A stretch of DNA of 64,000 nt, taken from positions 118,927-182,926 of the forward strand of contig NZ_ATYT01000008.1 in assembly GCF_000427825.1 (NCBI RefSeq). Reading direction: 5' to 3'. How positions within the stretch are numbered: the first letter of the stretch is position 1; each line of letters opens with the position of its first letter. The stretch comes from Thermocrispum municipale DSM 44069. GTDB lineage: Bacteria > Actinomycetota > Actinomycetes > Mycobacteriales > Pseudonocardiaceae. Below, in pieces: positions 27,241 through 38,629 of the stretch. The translations under genes and the position numbers were made by a program. Below the pieces are notes generated by a model. It did no database searches. It saw only the letters and a list, made by a program, of their open reading frames with translations, and was not told the origin of the DNA.

Positions 27241-28434
27241 TCACGGAATGGTCAACGCCATGCCGCCCTCGGCCTCGGCGGCGAGCCGCTCGGCCCGGTT
27301 CCGCTCCGCGAGCTCGATCGCGGTGACCCGCGGCGGCACCTTGCCTGCCTCCCACTCGTTCATCAGCATCGCCACGCGTGAGCGCATCTCGGTGCGCAGC
27401 TTGATGAACGAGTCCGCGGGTTCGGCGCCGACCTCACCCATCAGCAGCCACCACGCCCATGCGGCCGCGCCGGAGTTGGCGACGAAGTCGGGCACGATCG
27501 GAATGCCGCGCTCCACCAGCTTCGCGTCGGCTTCGGGGGTGGTGGCCGCGTTGGCCGCCTCCACGATGGCCGACGCCACGACCTCGTCGGCGTTGTCGGC
27601 GTTGAGTGCGTACGACACGGCCGCGGGCACCAGGATGTCGGCGTTGATGCCGACGATGGCCTCGCGCGGCAGTCGCTGCACCGACGAGGGGACCCCTGAC
27701 CGGTCGATCTCGCCGAACCGGTCGCGCAGGTCGAGCAGGTGTGGGATGTCCAGTCCGTTCGGGTCGTGGAGCGTGCCCGCTGCGTCGGCCACTGCCACGA
27801 TCTTCACGCCCGCTTCGTGCAGGTACCAAGCGGCGCCACCACCCATGGTCCCGATGCCCTGCACCGCAACCGTGGTCTCTGACTCCTCCCAGCCCCACGC
27901 GTTGGCCACGCCGAGGCAGGCCTGCGCGACGCCGTACCCGCCGATCACGTCACCCAGCAGCTGACCACCTGGGACCGGCGCGTTCAGCCCGGCGTGCACC
28001 CGCTGCAGGGTGCGCTCCGGGTTCGGCGAACGGCGGATCGCAGCGTGGTAGGACTGCTCCAGACCGAGCTTGGCGAACACCTCGTCGATGAGCGACTGTG
28101 GGACGCCGAGGTCCTCGGCCGTCACCCAGCTGTTGTCCAGCCACGGCCGCATCGCGGTGACGAAACGCTCCAGCACACCGCGCGCCTGCGGGTCCTTCGG
28201 GTCGCAGTCGATGCCGCCCTTGGCGCCGCCGACCGGCAGGTTGAACGTCGCGGTCTTCAGCGCCATGCCGTAGGCCAGGTCGGCGACCTCGGACTCGGTG
28301 CAGCCGGCCCGCATACGGGTGCCTCCGGTGGCGATCCCGGAGACGAGGGTGTGCACGACCAGATAACCATTCTTGCCCGTCACCGGGTCGGTCCAGGTCA
28401 CCCGAACCAGTGGGGCGCTCCGCGCTGCGGTCAT
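27241..28434 (-). CDS. Glu/Leu/Phe/Val dehydrogenase family protein
   Basis: A 397-residue NAD(P)-dependent amino acid dehydrogenase. The substrate-binding/catalytic lysine motif is LPVGGAKGGID (Lys near residue 70), and the Rossmann dinucleotide loop is VQGIGTMGGGAAW. At 397 residues it is longer than Leu/Phe dehydrogenases (about 360) and slightly shorter than most glutamate dehydrogenases, so the amino acid is open. GGAGG eight bases before the ATG at 28434. A LysR gene is divergent from it and probably controls it. Confidence 0.9.
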   Translation of the reverse strand: MTAARSAPLVRVTWTDPVTGKNGYLVVHTLVSGIATGGTRMRAGCTESEVADLAYGMALKTATFNLPVGGAKGGIDCDPKDPQARGVLERFVTAMRPWLDNSWVTAEDLGVPQSLIDEVFAKLGLEQSYHAAIRRSPNPERTLQRVHAGLNAPVPGGQLLGDVIGGYGVAQACLGVANAWGWEESETTVAVQGIGTMGGGAAWYLHEAGVKIVAVADAAGTLHDPNGLDIPHLLDLRDRFGEIDRSGVPSSVQRLPREAIVGINADILVPAAVSYALNADNADEVVASAIVEAANAATTPEADAKLVERGIPIVPDFVANSGAAAWAWWLLMGEVGAEPADSFIKLRTEMRSRVAMLMNEWEAGKVPPRVTAIELAERNRAERLAAEAEGGMALTIP

Positions 28435-28477
28435 GCCAACACCTCCGAACCTCGTCGCCGCTACCGTCACCCGTTCG

Positions 28478-28555
28478 ACCGCTCGATCACGCGCGCACGA
28501 CAGCCACCGGCACCGGGTCGCCTGGCCCCGTGCCGGTGTTGCATGATCGAGTGGT
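28478..28555. promoter_or_regulatory. Nested inverted repeats in the divergent dehydrogenase/LysR spacer
   Basis: Outer arms ACCGCTCGATCA (28478-28489) and TGATCGAGTGGT (28544-28555) match at 11 of 12 positions. Inside is a hairpin CACCGGCAC (28505-28513) / GTGCCGGTG (28530-28538) with extra GGG/CCC pairing. Being between divergent genes, it is more likely a regulator-binding or leader structure than a terminator. Confidence 0.5.
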
Positions 28556-28683
28556 GAGGCGGAGATGCTCATCCCGCCGTACCGTCAGGGTCAGCCCTCG
28601 ACTGTCGTCACGTCCAGTTACGAGTGCTGCACGCCGATGTTTAGGGTTTGTTTACGCGTGGCGCAGGGACGAAGGTGGCGGGT

Positions 28684-29610
28684 ATGGAGTTGTCGTTGCA
28701 CCGCCTGCGGATGTTGCGTGAGCTCAACCGAAGGGGAACCGTCACCGCCGCGGCAAGCGCCCTGCATTACACCGCGTCCGCCGTGTCGCAGCAGCTCGCG
28801 CAGTTGGAGCGGGACGTCGGTGCTCGGCTGTTCGAGCGGGTCGGGCGCCGGGTGCAACTGACCGAGCTCGGCAAGCTGCTGGCCGAGCATGCCGAGGAGA
28901 TCTTGGAATCCGTCGAACGGGCGACCTTGGCGCTGGAGGAGGCGCAGGAGGCACGTACCGTCACGCTGCGTGCGGGGGTTTTCGCCACCATGGCGGCGGG
29001 CCTGCTGCCCGGAGCGCTGGACCTGTTGGCGCAGCGTCAGCCCGGGATTCGTGTTCGCACCAAGCAGCTCGCGCCCGAGCTGAGCGCCCAGGCGGTGAAA
29101 GACGGCGAGGTCGACATCGCGTTCACGGTGAACTACGCGGATGCCCCGACGCCGTGGGACGCCAACCTGCTCGGCGCACCGGTGGCCGTCGAGCGGCTGC
29201 ACGTGGCGGCGCCGGTGGGCGTCCTCGGCGGAAAGGAAGGCGGGCCGATCGCGTTGTCGGACCTCGCCGAGCACCCGTGGATCATGGCCGGACCGCGTAG
29301 TCACTTCGGGCGCGCCGTGCGCGCGGCGTGCCTGCGCAACGGGTTCCAGCTGCGAGTCACGCACGAGGTGGAGGAGCAGTCCACCGCGATGGCGATGGCC
29401 GCTGCCGGCCTGGGCATCACGCTGGTGTCGGACCTCGGGCTGGCCTTGGCTCCGCCGGGCATGGAAGCGCTGCCGCTGACCACCCCGATCACCCGAACGA
29501 TCTCGTTGGCCTACCGCAGTACGGCCGCTCGACGCCCGGCACTGCAGATGGTCATCGACGTCGTGCGGGCCGCCGCGGCCGACCTCGGTTTGAGCGCGGC
29601 GGGGGAGTAG
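28684..29610 (+). CDS. LysR-family transcriptional regulator (ArgP/IciA-like)
   Basis: A 308-residue regulator with the N-terminal winged helix-turn-helix ELSLHRLRMLRELNRRGTVT / AAASALHYTASAVSQQLAQL and a two-lobe effector domain (about 90-290). It is divergent from the amino acid dehydrogenase, which is the likely target. A strong bidirectional hairpin terminator follows 5 bases after its stop codon. Confidence 0.9.
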   Translation: MELSLHRLRMLRELNRRGTVTAAASALHYTASAVSQQLAQLERDVGARLFERVGRRVQLTELGKLLAEHAEEILESVERATLALEEAQEARTVTLRAGVFATMAAGLLPGALDLLAQRQPGIRVRTKQLAPELSAQAVKDGEVDIAFTVNYADAPTPWDANLLGAPVAVERLHVAAPVGVLGGKEGGPIALSDLAEHPWIMAGPRSHFGRAVRAACLRNGFQLRVTHEVEEQSTAMAMAAAGLGITLVSDLGLALAPPGMEALPLTTPITRTISLAYRSTAARRPALQMVIDVVRAAAADLGLSAAGE

Positions 29611-29615
29611 CACAC

Positions 29616-29647
29616 GGGCCCTCCCACCGTGTGGGGTGGGAGGGCCC
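29616..29647. terminator. Bidirectional hairpin terminator
   Basis: A perfect 13-bp inverted repeat GGGCCCTCCCACC (29616-29628) / GGTGGGAGGGCCC (29635-29647) with a 6-base loop, placed between the convergent LysR and choice-of-anchor genes. Confidence 0.9.
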
Positions 29648-29672
29648 GCGTTCGCTCGCCGGCAGGAACGCG

Positions 29673-30530
29673 TCAGCCGGTCACGGGCAAGCCGGTGGTC
29701 ACCGGGGCCGGCTTGGTGGCGGTCGGCGTGTCGTCCTCACCGTCGTCGGCGGCGGTCACACCGCACGTGGCGTTGCCGAGCTTGAGGACCTGAGTGCCGT
29801 CCAGCAGGTCCAGCTCCAGGCCGGTGACGCTGAACGAGCCGTCGTCTTCGTTGGCTTCCTGCTTGTTGACGGTCAGCTGCAGCAGCGGGTTCTTCGGCAG
29901 ACCGATGTTCTCCGGAGCCTCCGGCAGGTCGATCTTCTGGCCGAGCAGCTTGACGTCGGCGATCTTCAGGCCGCCTTCGTCGCCGTCGCAGTAGACCTCG
30001 ACCAGGCCCAGCTCCAGCACCGACTGCTTGCCCTTGATGACGTCGCAGAGCCGCTTCGGGTTGAGCGCCTCGGTGACCTTGTTGAGAAGGTCCGTCAGCG
30101 GGTTCTTCGGCAGTTGCAGCTTGGCCTCCGGCGCGACGTTGTCGCATTGCTCGCCGAGCTTGCCGCGGAAGTCGTCGAGAGCCTTGTCCAGGTCCTTCAA
30201 GCTCCCCGGAAGCTGGACGTCGACCGGCAGCAGGCTGACGTCCGCCAGCTTCACCGAGGCCTTGTCGTCACCTGCGGAGACCTTGGCCACCGCCGCGTTC
30301 AGCAGCGGGTTCTCCGGCAGCTCGACGAGCGAGTCGGTCTTGGTCTCGCCGTCGCTGGACTCCACGTACGGGAGCGGTTCGATCTCCAAAACGCCTTCGG
30401 CGGCGACGCCATAGGCCGACGAGGTGCTGGTCTCGGCGAAGCCGACAGTCGTGCCCGCCACGAGGGCGACGACCGCGGTGGCCGCCCCCAGGGTGGCAGC
30501 GCCGGCGGCGGCGATCGCACGTCGTTTCAT
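29673..30530 (-). CDS. Secreted choice-of-anchor-type protein ending in LPVTG
   Basis: A 285-residue protein with a signal peptide (MKRRAIAAAGAATL ... AGTTVGFAET, cleavage near residue 33). The mature part resembles actinomycete choice-of-anchor proteins (AYGVAAEGVLEIEPLPYVESSDG, repeated LPxNPLL segments, and cysteines probably disulfide-bonded). The last five residues are LPVTG, a sortase motif, yet no hydrophobic segment or basic tail follows; the stop comes directly after. AAGGAG precedes the ATG. It is probably cotranscribed with the L,D-transpeptidase, 20 bases upstream. Confidence 0.85.
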   Translation of the reverse strand: MKRRAIAAAGAATLGAATAVVALVAGTTVGFAETSTSSAYGVAAEGVLEIEPLPYVESSDGETKTDSLVELPENPLLNAAVAKVSAGDDKASVKLADVSLLPVDVQLPGSLKDLDKALDDFRGKLGEQCDNVAPEAKLQLPKNPLTDLLNKVTEALNPKRLCDVIKGKQSVLELGLVEVYCDGDEGGLKIADVKLLGQKIDLPEAPENIGLPKNPLLQLTVNKQEANEDDGSFSVTGLELDLLDGTQVLKLGNATCGVTAADDGEDDTPTATKPAPVTTGLPVTG

Positions 30531-30550
30531 GGATTTCGTCTCCTTATCGA

Positions 30551-31459
30551 TTACTTGTCGTCCACCAGCACGAGCGTGCCGAGTGGCACATCTTGAAGTT
30601 GTTGCAGCGCGTCCTTGGGCACCCGGATGCATCCGTGGCTGGTCGCGGTGCCGATGACGTCGTCGGTGGGCCAGGTGTGGATCGCCACGGTTCCTGGTCC
30701 GCCGCCGAAGGTGTCGAGCGTGTCGCTGTGCGCTCCCAGCGGCAGGATCACGGGGGAGTAGTCCTGTTTGGGGTCGACCATCGAGCCGAGCAGGAACGTG
30801 CGGCCGGCCGGGGTCGGGGTCTCCGGGGCGCCGATGCCGATGTCCCACTCGCCGATCACCTCGGGCTGCCTGCCGCGCTTGTCGGCCTTCCACAGCTCCA
30901 TGCGCATCGACTTCAGATGCACGGTGATCAGGTAGGGCGTGTAGTTGCGCTCCACCTGGTTCGCGCGCAGCCACCCGGTCGAGCCGTTCGGCTTGGAGGG
31001 CAGCAGGACCTGCACCCACCCGTCCTGCTCGGCGATCATCGGCAGCCAGGTGTCGCCGATCTGCTTCGGGCCGATCTTGCCGATCGCCTTGCCGTTCGGC
31101 CGCTGGTGGATCGTGATCATCGAGCGCGGGTGCACGATGATGCCTTCGGTTCGCGCCTGCGGGTCCGGGTCCGGCGTGGTGTCGGTCAGACGGGTGTGAG
31201 TGGTCGATTCGATCAGCCCGGTCGCTTTCTTGGCGGCCGGTGCCGGCTTGCGCTCTTTGGGGGCCTCTGACGGCTTGTCCTCGTCCGCGGCGACCGGAAG
31301 CGACGGAGCTTCCTCGGGCGTATCGGACGGCGTGGACAGCCACATCACGCCGACGACGCCCAGCACCACCACCAGCACACCCGCCAGGGCGGAGAGCAGG
31401 TTGGCGCGAAACGACGTCGGACGCTTCGACTTCTGGGGAGAAGACGCGTGCTTGGCCAT
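30551..31459 (-). CDS. L,D-transpeptidase (YkuD family)
   Basis: A 302-residue cell-wall enzyme making or modifying 3-3 peptidoglycan cross-links. It has an N-terminal cytoplasmic tail, one membrane segment (about 20-42), a Pro/Lys/Glu linker, an SH3-like region (about 110-165) and a YkuD domain with the motif HTWP ... TATSHGCIRVP containing the catalytic His and Cys. AAGGA lies five bases before the ATG at 31459. It precedes the LPVTG-ending surface protein in the same operon. Confidence 0.94.
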   Translation of the reverse strand: MAKHASSPQKSKRPTSFRANLLSALAGVLVVVLGVVGVMWLSTPSDTPEEAPSLPVAADEDKPSEAPKERKPAPAAKKATGLIESTTHTRLTDTTPDPDPQARTEGIIVHPRSMITIHQRPNGKAIGKIGPKQIGDTWLPMIAEQDGWVQVLLPSKPNGSTGWLRANQVERNYTPYLITVHLKSMRMELWKADKRGRQPEVIGEWDIGIGAPETPTPAGRTFLLGSMVDPKQDYSPVILPLGAHSDTLDTFGGGPGTVAIHTWPTDDVIGTATSHGCIRVPKDALQQLQDVPLGTLVLVDDK

Positions 31460-31795
31460 CGGTTCCTTGTTCGTGGTGTCGGGAGGCGATCACCCGACGG
31501 GATGTCGCGGTGATCGTCCGGGAGACCGTCTCGTATGGGACAAACGCCGCAAACGGGAGAAGGTCACGGACAAAACGGATCTTATGGGCCGCAACCGAGT
31601 GTGAACATTCGGGTACACCACGCGATCAGGACGATCGGCGTCACACTGACTACGGGCGTTGTCGCAGGTCAGGACACGTCGGAGTGACCCCCGACCGGGG
31701 CGGATCCGTCATCCGAGCCGGGGACGAACGCGGCACGAATCGGTGACCGGGGCGCAAACTTCACTCATAAGTGTGAGTTCCGGGGCCACAAAAGA
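31460..31795. other. Spacer upstream of the L,D-transpeptidase operon
   Basis: This gene-free stretch should hold the promoter of the L,D-transpeptidase operon. It contains no open frame with family signals. Several AC/TG-rich short palindromes are present (for example ACTCA / TGAGT near 31763-31778), but no site I would call. Confidence 0.4.
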
Positions 31796-31831
31796 GGCTC
31801 GCCCGGCACCCTTGCGGGGCGCGGGCGAGCC
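31796..31831 (-). terminator. Distal acn terminator hairpin
   Basis: Inverted repeat GGCTCGCCCG (31796-31805) / CGGGCGAGCC (31822-31831), followed on the minus strand by TCTTTTG. It is the second of two near-identical hairpins after acn. Confidence 0.8.
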
Positions 31832-31842
31832 GGAAAGAAAAG

Positions 31843-31874
31843 ACTCGCCCGGCATCCTTGGGCGCCGGGCGAGT
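31843..31874 (-). terminator. Proximal acn terminator hairpin
   Basis: Inverted repeat ACTCGCCCGGC (31843-31853) / GCCGGGCGAGT (31864-31874), followed on the minus strand by CTTTTCTTTCC, a proper U-rich tract. It starts 13 bases past the acn stop. Confidence 0.88.
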
Positions 31875-31887
31875 CGGAGAACTCTGA

Positions 31888-34731
<2,844 letters not shown>

Positions 34732-34778
34732 GGGCGCTCTCCGTTGCGATCTCGCGTGGCGGGTAGGTGCGTTCGGGT

Positions 34779-34797
34779 GGTGCGAGTCTCTCGCACC
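34779..34797 (-). other. Small hairpin in the acn leader
   Basis: A perfect inverted repeat GGTGCGAG (34779-34786) / CTCGCACC (34790-34797) with a 3-base loop, about 48 bases before the acn start and inside its predicted untranslated leader. Role unknown. Confidence 0.4.
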
Positions 34798-34838
34798 CGT
34801 GCCGGGGCGGCCACCTGGGGGGAGCACCCCGACACCGC

Positions 34839-34869
34839 AAACAGTACACCCGTACTGTTTAGGCTTCAA
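34839..34869 (-). promoter_or_regulatory. acn promoter with overlapping AcnR operator
   Basis: On the minus strand -35 TTGAAG (34869-34864) and -10 TACTGT (34846-34841) are 17 bases apart. The palindrome AAACAGTAC (34839-34847) / GTACTGTTT (34852-34860) with centre ACCC contains CAGTAC-ACCC-GTACTG, an exact match to the corynebacterial AcnR consensus. The operator covers the -10 and most of the spacer, so binding should block transcription. Confidence 0.82.
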
Positions 34870-34990
34870 CAGCACCCGGCAGCGCGTCGCGCATTCGCAG
34901 TTGATCACGGTGACCCGTGCACGACGGCGGCGCCTGCCGGCCTGACTTTCCGGGTTCCCCGGACGACGGTGTGCTACTCCACGCCCCGGC

Positions 34991-34995
34991 ATATC
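34991..34995. repeat. Left target-site duplication ATATC
   Basis: Five bases directly outside the left inverted repeat, identical to 42497-42501. A 5-bp duplication is standard for Tn3-family insertion. Confidence 0.92.
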
Positions 34996-35033
34996 GGGGT
35001 TTGAGGAACATCGGAACGGAAACTGGCGCTAAG
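34996..35033 (+). repeat. Left terminal inverted repeat (38 bp)
   Basis: Begins GGGGTTTGAGGAACATC and ends GGCGCTAAG. It matches the right end at 36 of 38 positions (differing at bases 5-6: TT versus CG); pairing continues two bases further inward. Confidence 0.95.
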
Positions 35034-35092
35034 CCCTCGTCGTCCCTGGTCGCTGATCAACGCGACGCCGGCTTCGGCAGGTTCGTGAACTC

Positions 35093-35190
35093 ATGCCGCA
35101 GATAACGGCCTATTATCTGCGGCATCGCTGATCATGTCCTGCGGGAACATCCCCGCGGCGGCGCGTGAGGCGGCCCTGTTATCTGCGGCA
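35093..35190 (+). other. TnpI recombination site (core plus accessory repeat)
   Basis: Perfect 13-bp inverted repeats ATGCCGCAGATAA (35093-35105) and TTATCTGCGGCAT (35113-35125) flank a 7-base spacer, the geometry of a tyrosine-recombinase core site. A direct copy of the right half-site, TTATCTGCGGCA, lies at 35179-35190, just before tnpI, as accessory repeats do in the Tn4430 internal resolution site. The accessory copy may also let TnpI repress its own gene. Confidence 0.88.
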
Positions 35191-35203
35191 AGGGAGAACG
35201 CGG

Positions 35204-36178
35204 GTGTCCACCGTCGTCGCGCTGCCGACGAACCCCTCGGCGCTGACCATCGGTCGGGCGGCCGAGCTGTTCCTCGACTCGCTGGGCAACCCGAACACGT
35301 TCCGTGCCTACGGGGCCGGGGTGGGCAAGACCGCCGACCGGTTGGGCGAGCGCCGGCCGCTGGCGGCGGTGGCCGATGACGAGGTCGGTGAGGCGCTGGA
35401 ACTGCTGTGGGGCGGCGCGGCGGTCAACACGTGGAACGCCCGCCGCGCCGCGGTGTTGTCGTGGTTGGCTTGGTGCCGGGAACGTGGCCACGATGCTCCG
35501 AGCGTTCCGGGGTGGACCAAGCGGATGACGGTGCCGGACTCGCAAACCCCAGTCCGGTCTCGCCTGGCGATCGACCGGCTGATCGCACACCGGGAGGTGG
35601 GCCTGCGGGAGAAGACGCTGTACCGGATGCTCTACGAGAGCGCCGCGCGCGCCGAGGAGAGCCTCGGCATCAACATCGAGGATCTCGACCTGGCCGGGCG
35701 CCGCTGCCCGGTCAAGGCCAAGGGTGCGGCCCGGGCCCGTCGGCGGGGCCAGGGGCGCGCGGATTTCATGTTAGAGACCGTCTACTGGGATGCCGGCACC
35801 GCCCGGTTGTTGCCGCGCCTGCTCAAGGGCCGCAGCCGGGGCCCGGTGTTTGTCACTCACCGCCACCCCGGCCCGTGCAAGGTCCTCAGCCCCCGTGATG
35901 TGTGTCCGGACAGCGGGCTGGCCCGGCTGTCCTACGGGCAGGCCCGTGCTCTGCTGGATGCCCACACCGCACTCCAGGGACCAGGAACGGGCTGGGACCT
36001 GCACGAGCTCCGCCACTCCGCGTTGACGCACCTCGGCGAGGCCGGAGCGAGCCTGTTGCTGCTGATGGCGAAGTCCCGGCATAGGAAGCCGGAGAACCTG
36101 CGCCGGTACTTCAAACCCTCCGACCAGGCGCTCGCCGAGATCACCAGCCTGTTGGCGCCCGGCGACAGCCGACGGTAG
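35204..36178 (+). CDS. tnpI: Tyrosine site-specific recombinase (TnpI-like cointegrate resolvase)
   Basis: A 324-residue phage-integrase-family protein. The N-terminal SAM-like core-binding domain (about 10-105) is followed by the catalytic domain with Arg in [13 protein letters not shown], box [15 protein letters not shown], the His in KSRHRK and the nucleophile Tyr in LRRYF. GTG 35204 follows GGGAGA; an in-frame GTG at 35165 would overlap the accessory half-site. It should resolve cointegrates at the adjacent core site. Short intervening length and position argue against a phage integrase. Confidence 0.9.
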   Translation: MSTVVALPTNPSALTIGRAAELFLDSLGNPNTFRAYGAGVGKTADRLGERRPLAAVADDEVGEALELLWGGAAVNTWNARRAAVLSWLAWCRERGHDAPSVPGWTKRMTVPDSQTPVRSRLAIDRLIAHREVGLREKTLYRMLYESAARAEESLGINIEDLDLAGRRCPVKAKGAARARRRGQGRADFMLETVYWDAGTARLLPRLLKGRSRGPVFVTHRHPGPCKVLSPRDVCPDSGLARLSYGQARALLDAHTALQGPGTGWDLHELRHSALTHLGEAGASLLLLMAKSRHRKPENLRRYFKPSDQALAEITSLLAPGDSRR

Positions 36179-36219
36179 GGGCCGCCGGGCCGCCCCTACC
36201 GTCGGGGTTTCGCTGCGGG

Positions 36220-38190
36220 TTACGCCGAGGCCCCCACTGTCGCGGGCCGCTCCGCCACAGGCTTGCCGCCGGGCAGTGTGGGCAGCGGCTTGGCGCGGCC
36301 GGCGCGCACCCCGTTGGCGATGACCACGACCTCGGCCACCTCGTGCACCAGCACCACCGCGGCCAGGCCGAGGACGCCGAACAGCGCCAGCGGCATCAAA
36401 GCGATGATCAACCCGAGGGAGAGTCCGACGTTTTGCAGCATGATCCGTCGGGCGCGGCGGGCGTGGTCGAGGGTGTGGGGCAGGTGCCGCAGGTCTTCGC
36501 CCATGAGGGCGACGTCGGCGGTTTCGATCGCGACGTCGGTGCCCATGGCGCCCATGGCGATGCCCAGGTCGGCGGTGGCCAGGGCGGGGGCGTCGTTGAC
36601 ACCGTCACCGACCATCGCCATCGATCGCCGGTCGCCCAGTTCGCTGATGATGCGGGCCTTGTCCTCCGGGCGGAGTTCGGCGTGCACGGTGTCGATACCG
36701 GCTTCGGCGGCCAGGGCGGTGGCGGTGGCGTGGTTGTCGCCGGTGAGCATGGCGACGTGGTAGCCGCCGGAGCACAGCCGGGTGATGACCTCGGCGGCTT
36801 CGGGGCGCAGTTCGTCGCGCACGGCGATCGCGCCGATCACGCGGCCGTCGTCCTCGACGAGCACGGCGGTGGACCCGGCCTGCTGCATGCGCTGCACCTC
36901 GGCGGCCAGCGGCCCGGCTTCCAGCCAGCCGGGGCGGCCCAGCCGCACCGGGCGGCCGTCGAGCTGGCCGGTCAGCCCGGCGCCGGTGACCGCCTCCACG
37001 TCGGCCGCGGGGGTGATCGTCTCGCCGTCGACGGCGGCGAGGATCGCGCGGGCCAGGGGGTGTTCGCTGCGGGCCTCCAACGCTGCGGCCAGCTCGAGCA
37101 CCCGCTCGCGCGGGGTCCCGTCGGTGGTGGCGACGTCGACCACGGCGGGCTGGTTGCGGGTCAGGGTGCCGGTCTTGTCCAGCGCCACCCCCCGCACGCG
37201 GCCGAGGGCCTCCAGCGCGGCGCCGCCCTTGACCAGCACACCGTGCTTGCTCGCGGCACCGATGGCGGCGACGACGGTGACGGGGATGGAGATCGCCAGC
37301 GCGCAGGGTGAGGCGGCCACGAGCACGACCAGGGCGCGTTCGATCCAGGTGGTCGGGTCGCCGAGGAGGCTGCCGATTCCGGCGATGAGCGCGGCGGCGA
37401 TCATGACGCCGGGCACCAGGGGTTTGGCGATGCGGTCGGCCAGGCGCTGGCTGGCGCCCTTGCGGGACTGCTCGGCCTCCACGATCCGCACGATCCGCGC
37501 TAGTGAGTTGTCCTCGGAGGTCGTGGTGACCTCGACCTCCAGCACCCCGGTGCCGTTGATCGACCCGGCGAACACCTCACTGCCGGGGCCCGCTTCGACC
37601 GGCACGGACTCGCCGGTGATCGCGGAGACGTCCAGCGCGGTGCGGCCGGTGCGGATCACGCCGTCGGTGGCGATGCGCTCCCCGGGCTTGACCAGCATCC
37701 GGTCCCCGACCCGCAACTCGGACGGGGCCACCACGGTCTCGCTGCCGTTGCGCAGCACCGTGGTTTCCTCGGGGACCAGGGACAGCAGCGCCCGCAGCCC
37801 GCGGCGGGTGCGGGCCAGGGAGTATTCCTCCAGGCCCTCGCTGATGGAGTAGAGGAAGGCCAGCATCGCGGCCTCGCCGACCTCACCCAGGATCACCGCG
37901 CCGACCGCGGCGATGGTCATCAGGGTGCCGACCCCGATCTTGCCCTGGGCCAGTCGCTTCAGCGTGGAGGGCACGAAGGTGTAGGCCCCGGCGACCAAGG
38001 CCAGCGCCTTCAGGGCCAGCGCCAGTGTGGAGCCCGCCCCGGCCCACTCCACCGCGTATCCGGCCAGCAGCAGCACCCCGGCGATCGCGGCGAAGCGCAG
38101 TTCGCTGACCTGCCAGAGCCGTTCCGGCTCGCGCTCTTCTTCCTCGCCGGTGCGGGGCTCGTCGCTGCCGCAGCCGCAGGCGTCGCTCAC
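36220..38190 (-). CDS. Heavy-metal translocating P1B-type ATPase (Cd/Zn/Pb efflux)
   Basis: A 656-residue metal pump. It shows the membrane CPx motif SPCALAISIP, the phosphorylation site DKTGTLT, TGES in the actuator, and the GDGVNDAPAL hinge. SPC with a downstream pattern of the Zn/Cd subgroup, plus the adjoining CmtR-like sensor, indicates Cd2+/Zn2+/Pb2+ export. The N-terminal metal-binding domain is reduced to a Cys motif (DACGCGSD). The GTG start overlaps the sensor stop by four bases, so both are coupled and made from one promoter. Confidence 0.92.
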   Translation of the reverse strand: MSDACGCGSDEPRTGEEEEREPERLWQVSELRFAAIAGVLLLAGYAVEWAGAGSTLALALKALALVAGAYTFVPSTLKRLAQGKIGVGTLMTIAAVGAVILGEVGEAAMLAFLYSISEGLEEYSLARTRRGLRALLSLVPEETTVLRNGSETVVAPSELRVGDRMLVKPGERIATDGVIRTGRTALDVSAITGESVPVEAGPGSEVFAGSINGTGVLEVEVTTTSEDNSLARIVRIVEAEQSRKGASQRLADRIAKPLVPGVMIAAALIAGIGSLLGDPTTWIERALVVLVAASPCALAISIPVTVVAAIGAASKHGVLVKGGAALEALGRVRGVALDKTGTLTRNQPAVVDVATTDGTPRERVLELAAALEARSEHPLARAILAAVDGETITPAADVEAVTGAGLTGQLDGRPVRLGRPGWLEAGPLAAEVQRMQQAGSTAVLVEDDGRVIGAIAVRDELRPEAAEVITRLCSGGYHVAMLTGDNHATATALAAEAGIDTVHAELRPEDKARIISELGDRRSMAMVGDGVNDAPALATADLGIAMGAMGTDVAIETADVALMGEDLRHLPHTLDHARRARRIMLQNVGLSLGLIIALMPLALFGVLGLAAVVLVHEVAEVVVIANGVRAGRAKPLPTLPGGKPVAERPATVGASA

Positions 38191-38585
38191 CGCACGACCT
38201 CCCCGTTCTCGGTATCACCGGTGGTGTCGGTGCCGTAGGTCGGGCACAGCGCCACCGCGTTGCCGGTCGCGGCCAGCAGCGTCTCAGCCGAGGCCAGCAG
38301 GTCCATCAGCTCCGGGCGGGCCAGGCTGTAGAACACCTGCCGCCCCTGCGGGCGCCCCACGACCAGCCCGCAGTCCCGCAGGCACGCCACGTGCGCCGAC
38401 ACCGTCGACTGCGCTAGCCCCAGCTCGGCGATCAGATCGGCGACCCGGGCCTCCCCGCCGGCCAGGCGCTGCACGATCGCCAACCGCGTGGCGTCCGACA
38501 GGCTGTGAAACAACGCCACAGCCGGATCCAGGTTCGCGCCCGGCGGGCTCGACGCCAGGCACCCCTCCATGCTATTCATCGTCAT
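38187..38585 (-). CDS. cmtR: ArsR/SmtB-family metal sensor (CmtR type)
   Basis: A 132-residue winged-helix repressor. The recognition helix region QSTVSAHVACLRDCGLV holds the CxxxC pair used by CmtR for Cd/Pb, and a third cysteine occurs in the C-terminal ALCPTYGTDT, so a three-thiolate site is possible. The ATG at 38585 lies six bases after a TATTAT -10 element, suggesting a leaderless mRNA. It is upstream of and coupled to the ATPase, and divergent from the methyltransferase across 44 bases. Confidence 0.88.
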   Translation of the reverse strand: MTMNSMEGCLASSPPGANLDPAVALFHSLSDATRLAIVQRLAGGEARVADLIAELGLAQSTVSAHVACLRDCGLVVGRPQGRQVFYSLARPELMDLLASAETLLAATGNAVALCPTYGTDTTGDTENGEVVR

Positions 38586-38591
38586 AACCCG

Positions 38592-38597
38592 ATAATA
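38592..38597 (-). promoter_or_regulatory. -10 element of the metal-sensor operon
   Basis: On the minus strand TATTAT ends six bases before the ATG of the sensor gene, a spacing typical of leaderless actinomycete transcripts. No good -35 is visible. The 44-bp divergent spacer must also hold the sensor operator. Confidence 0.5.
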
Positions 38598-38629
38598 GCA
38601 AGATGGGACGATGCAATCGAGGTGTTGTG

